From: Terrimonas pollutisoli
GTDB taxonomy: Bacteria; Bacteroidota; Bacteroidia; Chitinophagales; Chitinophagaceae
Assembly (NCBI RefSeq): GCF_029360765.1
Contig: NZ_JARKNA010000020.1
Location: 37,178 to 101,177 of the forward strand
DNA: 64,000 bases
Direction of reading: 5' to 3'
This document shows positions 33,588 through 41,850 of this stretch, in pieces. The translations under genes and the position numbers were made by a program. The number at the start of each line of letters is the position of its first letter. Positions within the stretch are counted from its first letter, which is position 1. The notes under the pieces are model-generated. The model searched no databases. It saw only the letters and a program-made list of their open reading frames with translations, and was not told where the DNA came from.

Positions 33588-33675
33588 GACATTCATGTAA
33601 TGTCATAAGCTTCCGGTATAATGCCGAGAGACATTCGATGCTTTCATTAATATTGTTTTAATGTCTCGTCGGTAT
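33588..33675. repeat. Nested inverted repeats with a recurring GACATT/AATGTC core
   Basis: Hairpin 1: GACATT-catgt-AATGTC (33588-33604). Hairpin 2: ATGCCGAGAGACATT (33621-33635) pairs with AATGTCTC-g-TCGGTAT (33660-33675), a 15-bp stem with one bulge and one G-T pair. Both share GACATT/AATGTC. It lies in the spacer downstream of comF. There is no T-run next to either stem, so a simple terminator is not convincing. Confidence 0.55.
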
Positions 33676-33685
33676 TAATAGCCGC

Positions 33686-34387
33686 TCAGGAATGTGCTGT
33701 AGTACACAAGGTGGCTATACTTAACCGAACATTTTCTGCTGTCAAAAGTTCCGCACCACAAGCTTCCAATGTGGCGCCGGTTGTGATCACATCATCCACC
33801 AGCAGTAAATGTTTATCCCTGATGGACCCTGGTTTTACAAGAATGAATTTGCCTTCCATATTTTGCCACCGCTCAATCCTTCTTTTTTGGGTTTGCGTGT
33901 CGGTATGTTGAGAACGGATAATAATATCTTTTAGTACAGCCACCTGTAAACTTTCTGCTATTCCTTCGCATAGAACCGTGGATTGGTTGTAGCCACGCTT
34001 TTTTTCTTTGGCGGCAAAAAGAGGTAGTGGTATTAATGCATCTATACCAAATCTGCCAGATCTGCTGATGCTTTCACCCATCATTCTACCCAACTGCAGC
34101 CCTAGCTCCTTATTCCCTTTGTATTTAAATTGGTGCATCAATCGCTTCATCAACGACTCACCTGTGAAATAATATTGTGCGGTGGCGCTTTCAAGTCTTA
34201 ACCGTCCCCACAATTTTTTCTCAACAGGGTTGTTCGCATGCCATTCAAAATTTGTTTCGGGCATGGCGTCCATACATCGCAGGCAAAGAGCAGATGAGGG
34301 GTCGAGTATATCATTTCCACATCCACTACAAATATGTGGAAATAACAAGTGAACAACCGAGTCCTTTATTTCTTTTATACTAATCAT
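33686..34387 (-). CDS. comF: ComF-family phosphoribosyltransferase-like protein
   Basis: A 233-residue ComF protein. The N-terminal zinc finger has CSGCGNDI and CLRC (four cysteines in about 20 residues). The type I phosphoribosyltransferase domain ends with the PRPP loop LLLVDDVITTGATLEAC. Middle blocks KRLMHQFKYKGNKELG and PLPLFAAKEKKRGYNQST are typical. In naturally competent bacteria ComF handles incoming single-stranded DNA; in others the role is less clear. It is transcribed with radA upstream (80 bases), though a palindromic element lies between. No other com gene is in view. Confidence 0.9.
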   Translation of the reverse strand: MISIKEIKDSVVHLLFPHICSGCGNDILDPSSALCLRCMDAMPETNFEWHANNPVEKKLWGRLRLESATAQYYFTGESLMKRLMHQFKYKGNKELGLQLGRMMGESISRSGRFGIDALIPLPLFAAKEKKRGYNQSTVLCEGIAESLQVAVLKDIIIRSQHTDTQTQKRRIERWQNMEGKFILVKPGSIRDKHLLLVDDVITTGATLEACGAELLTAENVRLSIATLCTTAHS

Positions 34388-34458
34388 CAGGTATAATTAG
34401 ACCTATGAAATTAAAATAACAACACTGATCAGTTGTTGTTATTTTCAGAGCCTTCTCA

Positions 34459-34486
34459 AACTCCCCTTTAGGGGTTGGGGGCAAAA
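34459..34486 (-). repeat. Palindromic element at the radA 3' end
   Basis: On the coding strand: GCCCCCAAC, core CCCCTAAAGGGG, then AGTTTG. The first part encodes the last radA residues (FAPNP) and the TAA in the core is the stop codon. Confidence 0.65.
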
Positions 34487-35880
34487 AGAAACTGGTATAC
34501 CTCCTCCACACGTCCCATCGTCACCACGTCAATATTAAACTTCTGTTTGGATAAACCCTTTTGGTTATATTTTGATACAATAATCTTTTCAAAGCCCAGT
34601 TTTTCCGCTTCTGCAATCCGCTGATCAATTCTGTTAACAGCTCTTATTTCTCCGCTCAATCCAACTTCGCCGGCAAAACAAATGTGCTGGCTTAACGGAA
34701 CATCTTCATAAGACGAAAGTAGTGCACAGAGAACAGCGAGGTCAATCGATGGGTCTTCTACTTTAAGGCCACCGGCAATATTCAAAAAAACATCTTTTAA
34801 GCCAAAATGAAAGCCACCTCTTTTTTCCAGCACGGCTAACAAAAGTTGCAGACGCCTGAGATCAAAACCGCTCACAGTACGTTGCGGGGTTCCATATACC
34901 GATTGTGTTACCAAAGCCTGTACCTCTATCAATAAAGGGCGCATACCTTCAATAGTTGCCGCAATGGCAATACCGCTCAGCTGATCTTCCTTTTGAGTTA
35001 TCAATATTTCACTGGGATTGATAACCCCTCTCATTCCTTCAGCCGTCATTTCATAAATTCCTAACTCGGATGTGCTGCCGAAGCGATTCTTTAAAGTGCG
35101 AAGAATGCGATAGGCATAGTGACGATCGCCTTCAAACTGTAAAACCGTATCGACCATGTGCTCGAGAATCTTAGGTCCCGCAATGCTGCCATCTTTTGTA
35201 ATATGACCTATCAGGATGACAGGAGTGTTTGTTTCTTTTGCAAAGCGCTGAAACTCCGCCGCACACTCCCTGATTTGTGATACTGAACCCGGTGATGAAT
35301 CAATAAGCGGAGTTTGCAATGTTTGAACTGAATCCACAATAACTAATTCCGGTTTTAGCTTTTTTATCTCCTGGAAAATTTGTTGCGTAGATGTCTCAGT
35401 CAATAAGTAAAAATTGTCCGGCGTGTTTATTGATCCGGCATTGACCGAAGGATTTATTTTCATCCGGTCAGCTCTCATCTTTATCTGTTGCTCACTTTCT
35501 TCGCCGCTGATATAAAGTACTATGCTGTCTTTTAACCACAATCCGTTTTGTAAAAAAAGCGTTGACTTGCCTATACCCGGTTCTCCTGCAACCAAAATAA
35601 TACTTCCGGGAACAATGCCTCCGCCTAATACACGATTAAGCTCTATGTCTGCTGTAACTAATCTCTTCTCTTCACCGCTTTTAACTTCACTTAGTGATAA
35701 GATCCGGTTGCTTCTTTTTTCTTCGTGATAATTTTTCCAATCGTTTGTTTTCTTTGTCTCTTTTTGAATCAATTCTTCTACAAACGTATTCCATTGACCA
35801 CATGATGGACATTGTCCTATCCATTTCACACTTTCATATCCGCAATTTTGACAGAAGAAAGTTGTTTTAACTTTACTCAT
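34468..35880 (-). CDS. radA: DNA repair protein RadA
   Basis: A 470-residue RadA. The N-terminal zinc finger has CQNCG and CPSCG. The RecA-like ATPase has Walker A GEPGIGKST and Walker B LVIVDSVQTL, then the RadA-specific KNRFGSTSELGIYEM. The Lon-like C-terminal domain (GGLKVEDPSIDLAVLCALLSSY, CFAGEVGLSGEIRAV) is complete. RadA is a helicase-like ATPase that drives branch migration during recombination and transformation, which suits the comF neighbour. The last residues, FAPNP, and the stop codon are supplied by a repeat element, so the natural C-terminus was probably a little different. Confidence 0.95.
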   Translation of the reverse strand: MSKVKTTFFCQNCGYESVKWIGQCPSCGQWNTFVEELIQKETKKTNDWKNYHEEKRSNRILSLSEVKSGEEKRLVTADIELNRVLGGGIVPGSIILVAGEPGIGKSTLFLQNGLWLKDSIVLYISGEESEQQIKMRADRMKINPSVNAGSINTPDNFYLLTETSTQQIFQEIKKLKPELVIVDSVQTLQTPLIDSSPGSVSQIRECAAEFQRFAKETNTPVILIGHITKDGSIAGPKILEHMVDTVLQFEGDRHYAYRILRTLKNRFGSTSELGIYEMTAEGMRGVINPSEILITQKEDQLSGIAIAATIEGMRPLLIEVQALVTQSVYGTPQRTVSGFDLRRLQLLLAVLEKRGGFHFGLKDVFLNIAGGLKVEDPSIDLAVLCALLSSYEDVPLSQHICFAGEVGLSGEIRAVNRIDQRIAEAEKLGFEKIIVSKYNQKGLSKQKFNIDVVTMGRVEEVYQFLFAPNP

Positions 35881-36028
35881 GCGATAAAGATAACTGATAG
35901 CAATAGTTGAATAAAAGATTAGTTAAGAAGCGGGAAAAGATGGATGTTGAAAAAAAAAAAATTATTCGTAAAGAGCAAAAGAGGAAATCAGGAGACAGAA
36001 AAACTGTTTAGCCTTTTTAAATGTAAAA

Positions 36029-36069
36029 GGGGCCAATCTTTTGATTGACCCCCTTACTTACTAACCCAT
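36029..36069 (-). other. 15-base motif plus hairpin module, copy 2 (upstream of radA)
   Basis: Read on the minus strand, ATGGGTTAGTAAGTA is followed after one base by the hairpin GGGG-t-CAATC-AAAA-GATTG-g-CCCC and then TTTTACATTT, so it could stop transcription about 150 bases before radA. The same 15-mer with another hairpin lies at 4583-4615. Most of the 480-base spacer 35881-36360 otherwise holds nothing recognisable beyond AT-rich DNA that must contain the promoters of radA and the metallopeptidase gene. Confidence 0.45.
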
Positions 36070-36360
36070 TAAATTCTATAGCTAAGTTACAATTCTAGCC
36101 AACATTTCAAAATAAAATTTTTGTGCTGTGAATAACTTCCGGCGATAGTTTAAATTTCAATGTCAATGGCGATGGCTATGAAAAATACCTTATAACAGTT
36201 TGGTTTTCTTGTATTTAATTAAACGATCCGCCTTGGGCGAATCTTGCGGTCACCTACAGAAAAGTCATTTGCTCAAGTGACAAAAAGGCTGAAAATTAGG
36301 CGCTAATCTAAATGGCTGCAAGTTTGTTATAGATTATAAACAACTTAAAAATTTTTCAAA

Positions 36361-37056
36361 ATGACACCATCCATTATGATTGTTTCTTTCCTCTTTTTGG
36401 GGATAAGTATGTTGGTTTCTATGGTCCTTAAGGGCAAGTTTACGAGGTACAGCAAAGTGCCCCTCAGAAATGGCTTGACAGGAAAGGAGATAGCGGAGAA
36501 AATGCTGAGAGAGAACGGGATATATGATGTAAAAGTAATTTCTGTAGATGGCTTTTTGTCAGACCATTATAATCCTGTCAATAAAACCGTTAACCTCAGT
36601 CCCGATGTTTATAACGGCACAAGTGTAGCTGCCGCAGCCGTCTCTGCTCATGAATGCGGCCATGCTGTGCAACATGCTACGGCTTATCAATGGCTCACCA
36701 TGAGGAGCAAAATGGTTCCGGCAGTCCAAATCAGTTCTAACCTTGTAAACTGGATTTTATTGGTAGGTGTAATTATGGCGGCCTCGGGTGGTAATACCAC
36801 CGTTTTGTTGGTCGGTATTATTCTAATGGCTATAACAGTTTTGTTCTCCTTAATTACATTGCCGGTGGAATTTGATGCCAGCCGGAGAGCTTTAGCCTGG
36901 CTTAACCAAACCAATGCAACGACAGCGGATGAATATCCTAAAGCCAAAGATGCTTTAAAATGGGCGGCAATGACTTATGTGGTAGCAGCTCTTGCTGCAG
37001 TAGTAACCTTAGTTCAATATATTATGCTTTATTTGGGGAGCAGAGATAGAGAATAA
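36361..37056 (+). CDS. YugP-type zinc metallopeptidase, membrane-bound
   Basis: A 231-residue integral membrane protein of the neutral zinc metallopeptidase family (YugP type). An N-terminal membrane helix (about 3-22) is followed by a soluble stretch with the HExxH zinc motif in SAHECGHAVQHATAY. Two or three further membrane helices follow (WILLVGVIMAAS, TTVLLVGIILMAITVLFSLI and a C-terminal one). The motif LPVEFDASRRALAWL near the end is characteristic; its Glu is probably the third zinc ligand. The substrate is unknown. A clear terminator follows. Confidence 0.88.
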   Translation: MTPSIMIVSFLFLGISMLVSMVLKGKFTRYSKVPLRNGLTGKEIAEKMLRENGIYDVKVISVDGFLSDHYNPVNKTVNLSPDVYNGTSVAAAAVSAHECGHAVQHATAYQWLTMRSKMVPAVQISSNLVNWILLVGVIMAASGGNTTVLLVGIILMAITVLFSLITLPVEFDASRRALAWLNQTNATTADEYPKAKDALKWAAMTYVVAALAAVVTLVQYIMLYLGSRDRE

Positions 37057-37080
37057 AGAAAATTGGAATTTGGATTAAAG

Positions 37081-37109
37081 AGGATGCGGTAGCATCCTTT
37101 TTTGTTTTT
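37081..37109 (+). terminator. Rho-independent terminator of the YugP-type gene
   Basis: AGGATGC-GGTA-GCATCCT followed by TTTTTTGTTTTT, 25 bases after the stop codon. Confidence 0.88.
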
Positions 37110-37221
37110 GTGACAATGAGCAAGCTTGGATGATTTATTTCTGGGTCTGGGGCATGAAAAAGCAGCATCTAATCATATTGTCTTGTCATAACAGCTTATA
37201 TTTCACTTAAATTAATACCAA

Positions 37222-40200
37222 ATGAGAATTCCAAAACCACTGCTATTGGCGGCGCTATTATTATGCTGCCATTTTTTATGGGCCCAAACCAAGACAATTT
37301 CAGGAAAAGTAACCGATGCTAATGGAACTCCACTTGCAGGAGTTTCGGTGATTGTAAAAGGAGCCAGTTCAGGAACGATGACAGGAGTCGATGGTACCTT
37401 TTCTTTAAAAGTGCCTGAAAAAGCCTCCGCATTGACTTTTTCTTACTTAGGTTATGATAGTAAAGAGGTTGCCATTACGGGAATCTTCATTGATGTTGCG
37501 TTGGTAACCGGCCAAACAAAAAATTTGGACGAGGTAGTTGTTGTTGGTTACGGAACTAAAATAAAGCGAGACATTACCGGGGCTGTCGCAAAAGTTGGAG
37601 CTAAGGAGTTAGGTAATACTCCCGTAACAAGCTTCGAAAGTGCAGTTCAGGGTAGGGCTGCTGGCGTTTTTGTAGAACAACAAAATGGTAAACTTGGGCA
37701 GGCCATTAAGGTGAGAATACGTGGAGCTTCATCTGTAACTGCGGGCAACGAGCCCTTATACGTTATAGATGGCATTCCTGTCATCACAGCCGATTTGTCA
37801 AGTAATGGCGCCACTACAAGTCCCCTTGCAGATATTAATACAAATGATATTGAATCCATTGAAATTTTAAAAGACGCCTCTTCAGCTGCTATTTATGGTT
37901 CAAGGGCATCCAATGGAGTTGTGTTAATTACCACTAAAAGAGGTAAAGCAGGAAAATCAAAAATTGACTTTGGTTTTTTCACGGGCCTTCAAAAACCTAC
38001 CAATAAAATGGAGTTTATGAATGCCGAAGAATTTGTGAAATATACATACCAGGCAGCTGAAGGAGGAGGACGGTATGATTTTGCTAATGGGCTTTCGGGA
38101 TATAGCACCGAGCAGGAGGCAATCGATGATTACGTTGCGTTCGCCGAAAGCCGGATGAGAAGATATTCTGCAGGAAATGATGATTACAAAACTTACAAGG
38201 TTAATACAGATTGGCAGGACGAGGCTTTTCAAAGAGCGCCTATCTCTCAATACGATTTAAGTTTAAGTGGAGGAAATGATAAGACAACATTTTATGTAGG
38301 CGGACAATACCTCGATCAAAAAGGCATTATGGTTCGTAATGATCTGAAAAGATATAGCGGAAGGTTAAACCTTGACCATAAGATCAACAATTGGTTAAGT
38401 CTTGGCGTCAATCTGGCTCTTATCCGTACTTTAAATAACAGGATTACGAATGATAACGGCTTTGCAACTCCTTTACAGATTGTTGCACTGTCTCCAATTA
38501 CGCCAATTATCGACCCACGAACCGGAAAATTAAGTGGAGCTTCTGATCCTAACAGGGCGAGCAATCCGGGCGGTCCAAACACTAATTATCCTGTATACTA
38601 TAATCCCTTGCTAAGTGTGGACGGTGCTTCTTATCTTACTACGGTTAGCAGAAGTTTGGGCAACATTTATGGCCAGGCACAAATACTTAGTGGCCTGATT
38701 TTTAGAACGGAGTTTGGTGTAGATCAACTTAGCCAACTGGAAGAAGCTTACTACTCACCAGTTACTGAAAGAAATAATGGTTATCCAAGAGGTGGTGGTT
38801 TTACTTCAAACGATATGTTGTTAAACCTCACTACAAACAACTTTTTTAGGTATAATAAATTAATCAACGAAAATCATGATATCGAAGCTACGGTAGGTAT
38901 GAGTTATCAAAATCAAAATTTGATAAACACTACCGGAACTGCAGAGGCCTTTCCTTCCGAAGCATATAAAAAATTAGCAAGCGCCGCTACAAAATCAGAT
39001 GCTTCGTCCTCAGAAACTGAGTTTTCGTTTTTGTCCTACTTCGCCAGGGCTAATTATAAGCTAATGGATAAATACCTGCTGAATGTAAGTGGAAGATTTG
39101 ATGCTTCTTCGAGATTTGGAAAAAACAGTCGGTGGGGATTTTTTCCAGCCATTTCTGCCGGATGGATATTGTCTGAGGAAAATTTCCTGAAAGAGTCTAA
39201 TCTCATCAGTTTTCTTAAGGTGAAAGGAAGTTATGGATTGACTGGTAATGCTGAAATCGGAAACTTCAGTTCCTTAGGATTATTTTCAGGGGATGCAGCA
39301 TATGCTGGCACACCCGGTCAACATCCTTCACAGTTGGCCAACCCTGATTTGAAATGGGAAACAACTTCCAGTGTGGATGTCGGCTTTGAAATTGGAATTT
39401 TAAATAATAGAATCTCCGCCGAGGTGGATGTATATTCCAGGAAGACCAAAGACTTGTTGTTAAATGTAGAAGTACCGGGCACAACAGGTTTTCTTACGCA
39501 AATCAACAATGTCGGCAAGTTGAAAAACAAAGGAATTGAGTTTACTATCAATTCGGATAATGTTGTCACAAAAGATTTCAGGTGGTCCACAAGTCTAAAC
39601 TTTGGGTTAAATAAAAATAAAATTGAGGACCTGAGCGGTCAGGAGTTAGGCTTAGGTGAGGTTAACAGGGCTCGCGAAGGTGAGGCGTTGGGAGTATTTG
39701 TAGCAAGAGAGTTTGCAGGTGCAGATCCCAATAACGGAGACGCCTTATACATTTTGAATACGCCTAAGGCTGATGGTTCTTTGGACAGAAGTACTACCAA
39801 TGATTATAACCAGGCGGCTGATGTCGTAATTGGGAATCCCAATCCAGATTTTATCTATGGCATGAGAAACACTTTTACTTTTAAGGGACTCGATGCTGAG
39901 ATATTGCTGCAGGGAGTACAAGGAAATGAAATTTTTAATGGAGGTGGTCAATATATGTCGGCTAGTGGTAGTAATGGTTTTGATAATCAAACAAGAGATC
40001 AATTAAATGCCTGGAAAAAGCCGGGAGATATTACAATGGTTCCCGAGGCAAGACAATTTTTAGCTAACGGAACCAATAACTCAAGCCGCTATATTTCGGA
40101 CGGTTCTTACCTGCGGGTGAAAGCTGTTTCTTTAGGTTATAATCTACCTAAATCTATTTTGAATAAAATCAAGCTTGAGAGAGTTCGTGTGTATGTGAGA

Positions 40201-40350
40201 GGACAAAACCTCTTCACTATCACGAATTATAAAGGATGGGATCCTGAAGTGAATGCTGACTACCAGGCAAGCAATATTAACCAGGGGGTTGATTTTTATT
40301 CAGCTCCACAGGTTAAAGCACTTGTTTTCGGAATCAACATTGGTCTTTAA
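37222..40350 (+). CDS. SusC/RagA-type TonB-dependent outer-membrane transporter
   Basis: A 1042-residue SusC-family transporter with a signal peptide (ending FLWAQ), a CarboxypepD_reg-like domain (about 24-105), the SusC signature and plug domain (NLDEVVVVGYGTKIKRDITGAV, then VRIRGASSVTAGNEPLYVIDGIPV and EILKDASSAAIYGSRASNGVVLITTKRG), and a 22-stranded barrel ending in an aromatic-containing strand (VFGINIGL). No STN domain or anti-sigma interaction module is present. With the SusD-like lipoprotein 20 bases downstream it forms a lidded outer-membrane importer for a glycan or peptide. The adjacent M14 peptidase hints at peptides, though a terminator separates it. Confidence 0.93.
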   Translation: MRIPKPLLLAALLLCCHFLWAQTKTISGKVTDANGTPLAGVSVIVKGASSGTMTGVDGTFSLKVPEKASALTFSYLGYDSKEVAITGIFIDVALVTGQTKNLDEVVVVGYGTKIKRDITGAVAKVGAKELGNTPVTSFESAVQGRAAGVFVEQQNGKLGQAIKVRIRGASSVTAGNEPLYVIDGIPVITADLSSNGATTSPLADINTNDIESIEILKDASSAAIYGSRASNGVVLITTKRGKAGKSKIDFGFFTGLQKPTNKMEFMNAEEFVKYTYQAAEGGGRYDFANGLSGYSTEQEAIDDYVAFAESRMRRYSAGNDDYKTYKVNTDWQDEAFQRAPISQYDLSLSGGNDKTTFYVGGQYLDQKGIMVRNDLKRYSGRLNLDHKINNWLSLGVNLALIRTLNNRITNDNGFATPLQIVALSPITPIIDPRTGKLSGASDPNRASNPGGPNTNYPVYYNPLLSVDGASYLTTVSRSLGNIYGQAQILSGLIFRTEFGVDQLSQLEEAYYSPVTERNNGYPRGGGFTSNDMLLNLTTNNFFRYNKLINENHDIEATVGMSYQNQNLINTTGTAEAFPSEAYKKLASAATKSDASSSETEFSFLSYFARANYKLMDKYLLNVSGRFDASSRFGKNSRWGFFPAISAGWILSEENFLKESNLISFLKVKGSYGLTGNAEIGNFSSLGLFSGDAAYAGTPGQHPSQLANPDLKWETTSSVDVGFEIGILNNRISAEVDVYSRKTKDLLLNVEVPGTTGFLTQINNVGKLKNKGIEFTINSDNVVTKDFRWSTSLNFGLNKNKIEDLSGQELGLGEVNRAREGEALGVFVAREFAGADPNNGDALYILNTPKADGSLDRSTTNDYNQAADVVIGNPNPDFIYGMRNTFTFKGLDAEILLQGVQGNEIFNGGGQYMSASGSNGFDNQTRDQLNAWKKPGDITMVPEARQFLANGTNNSSRYISDGSYLRVKAVSLGYNLPKSILNKIKLERVRVYVRGQNLFTITNYKGWDPEVNADYQASNINQGVDFYSAPQVKALVFGINIGL

Positions 40351-40370
40351 TTAAAATTAATAATCTGATT

Positions 40371-41735
40371 ATGAAAAATATTTTCCGTGTTACAATCATA
40401 GCAAGTTTTGTGGCTGTAATGACAACATCTTGCGAAAAGAAATTGGATATTGATCCAACCCAGAGTATCGATGAAAATGAAGCTTTGCTGACCAGTTCGG
40501 ATGTAGAAGCGGCCCTCGTAGGAGCTTATTCCGATTTGGGCGATGCAGATGTATATGGCGGTTCTTTGTTTGTTAGAAGTGAACTGTTAGGGAACTCATC
40601 GGCCACAATAAACTGGTCCGGTACATTTCAAACAATGACCCAGATTTATAATAAGCAAATTCCGGTCGATAATTCTGATGTTACTGATACCTGGACCGAC
40701 ACTTACCAAACCATAAACGATATAAACAATGTATTGGACGCAGTAGATATAGTGCTGCCCAATAAAAAGAATCGTGTAGAAGCTGAAGCAAAGTTTATCA
40801 GGGGCTCATTATATTTTGACCTGGTGAGATTATACGCCAAAGCATGGAATGACGGCAATCCTGCCAATAACGATGGCGTTCCGCTTGTACTGGAACCAAC
40901 AAGGGCACCTTTGGGTGAAGAAGACAAAAAGCCAAGAGCAAAAGTAGCTGAAGTGTATGCACAGGTTATTAAAGATCTTACAGAAGCTGAAGCGCTATTA
41001 CCTGCTTCCAATGGTTTTTTCGCATCCAAGTATGCGGCTGCGGCTATGCTGTCAAGGGTGTACTTACAAAAAGGAGATTATGCAAATGCAGCCGCCGCTG
41101 CCAGCAGGGTGATTGAATCAAACCAATTCGATCTTGCTCCGACTTATGTTGATGCTTTCCCATTTAATTCCAATAATACTAACGAAGTAATCGGAAATAC
41201 CGAGGAGGACATATTTGCAATGCAGGTTACCAACTCACAGGGAACGAACAGCTTTAACACCTATTTTTCACCCCTCGGCCGTGGAGATATTGATATATCG
41301 ACTTCTTTCATAGATGAATTTGAACCCAATGATGATCGCCTGTCAATTTATTACGACGATGGTTCGGTCAGGACAGGTAAGTTTGACATGGTATATTCGG
41401 CAGTTCATATAATCAGGCTGGCAGAGATGTATTTAACCAGGGCTGAGGCTAATTTTAGGTTGGGTACTGCAGTAGGGGACGCTCCTGTGGATGATATCAA
41501 TACAATAAGGGATAGAGTGAATTTAAGTCCATATGCTGCTGGCGATCTGACGTTAGCACTTATCCTTAAGGAAAGAAAACTGGAACTAGCCTTTGAAGGA
41601 TTTACTTTAGGTGATATAAAGCGTACACAGGGAAGTGTTGGTCCGCTTGCCTGGAACTCACCAAAATTGGTGTTCCCAATTCCTGACAGGGAGCGGAAAG
41701 TAAATTCTAATCTTACTCAAAACGAGGGCTATTGA
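40371..41735 (+). CDS. SusD/RagB-family nutrient-binding lipoprotein
   Basis: A 454-residue outer-membrane lipoprotein: the signal peptide ends VMTTSC (Cys21), followed by EKKLDIDPTQSI, the usual SusD start. Helical TPR-like segments carry the family blocks (NDINNVLDAVDIVLPNKKNRVEAEAKFIRGSLYFDLVRLYAKAW, LSRVYLQKGDYANAAAAASRVIES, IIRLAEMYLTRAEANFR). The C-terminus ends LVFPIPDRERKVNSNLTQNEGY, typical for SusD. It serves as the substrate-binding lid of the SusC barrel encoded just upstream. The ligand cannot be predicted; no glycoside hydrolase or sulfatase gene follows. Confidence 0.93.
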   Translation: MKNIFRVTIIASFVAVMTTSCEKKLDIDPTQSIDENEALLTSSDVEAALVGAYSDLGDADVYGGSLFVRSELLGNSSATINWSGTFQTMTQIYNKQIPVDNSDVTDTWTDTYQTINDINNVLDAVDIVLPNKKNRVEAEAKFIRGSLYFDLVRLYAKAWNDGNPANNDGVPLVLEPTRAPLGEEDKKPRAKVAEVYAQVIKDLTEAEALLPASNGFFASKYAAAAMLSRVYLQKGDYANAAAAASRVIESNQFDLAPTYVDAFPFNSNNTNEVIGNTEEDIFAMQVTNSQGTNSFNTYFSPLGRGDIDISTSFIDEFEPNDDRLSIYYDDGSVRTGKFDMVYSAVHIIRLAEMYLTRAEANFRLGTAVGDAPVDDINTIRDRVNLSPYAAGDLTLALILKERKLELAFEGFTLGDIKRTQGSVGPLAWNSPKLVFPIPDRERKVNSNLTQNEGY

Positions 41736-41772
41736 TTAATGTAATCTATTGTACTGTTTTTTAGATACGACG

Positions 41773-41826
41773 AGGTGAAAAGCAATTGAATGATTCAAGT
41801 TCAAGCTTTTCACCTTTCTTTTTTTC
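41773..41826 (+). terminator. Rho-independent terminator after susD
   Basis: An 11-bp perfect stem AGGTGAAAAGC / GCTTTTCACCT with a 21-base loop, followed by a T-rich run. It separates susCD from the peptidase gene. Confidence 0.88.
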
Positions 41827-41850
41827 ATTACTTCGCTAAAATCTTTTTGC

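Noticed and set aside
35981..36360. Riboswitch or small RNA in the radA/metallopeptidase spacer
   Set aside because: Apart from the motif-plus-hairpin module, no known riboswitch core could be recognised.
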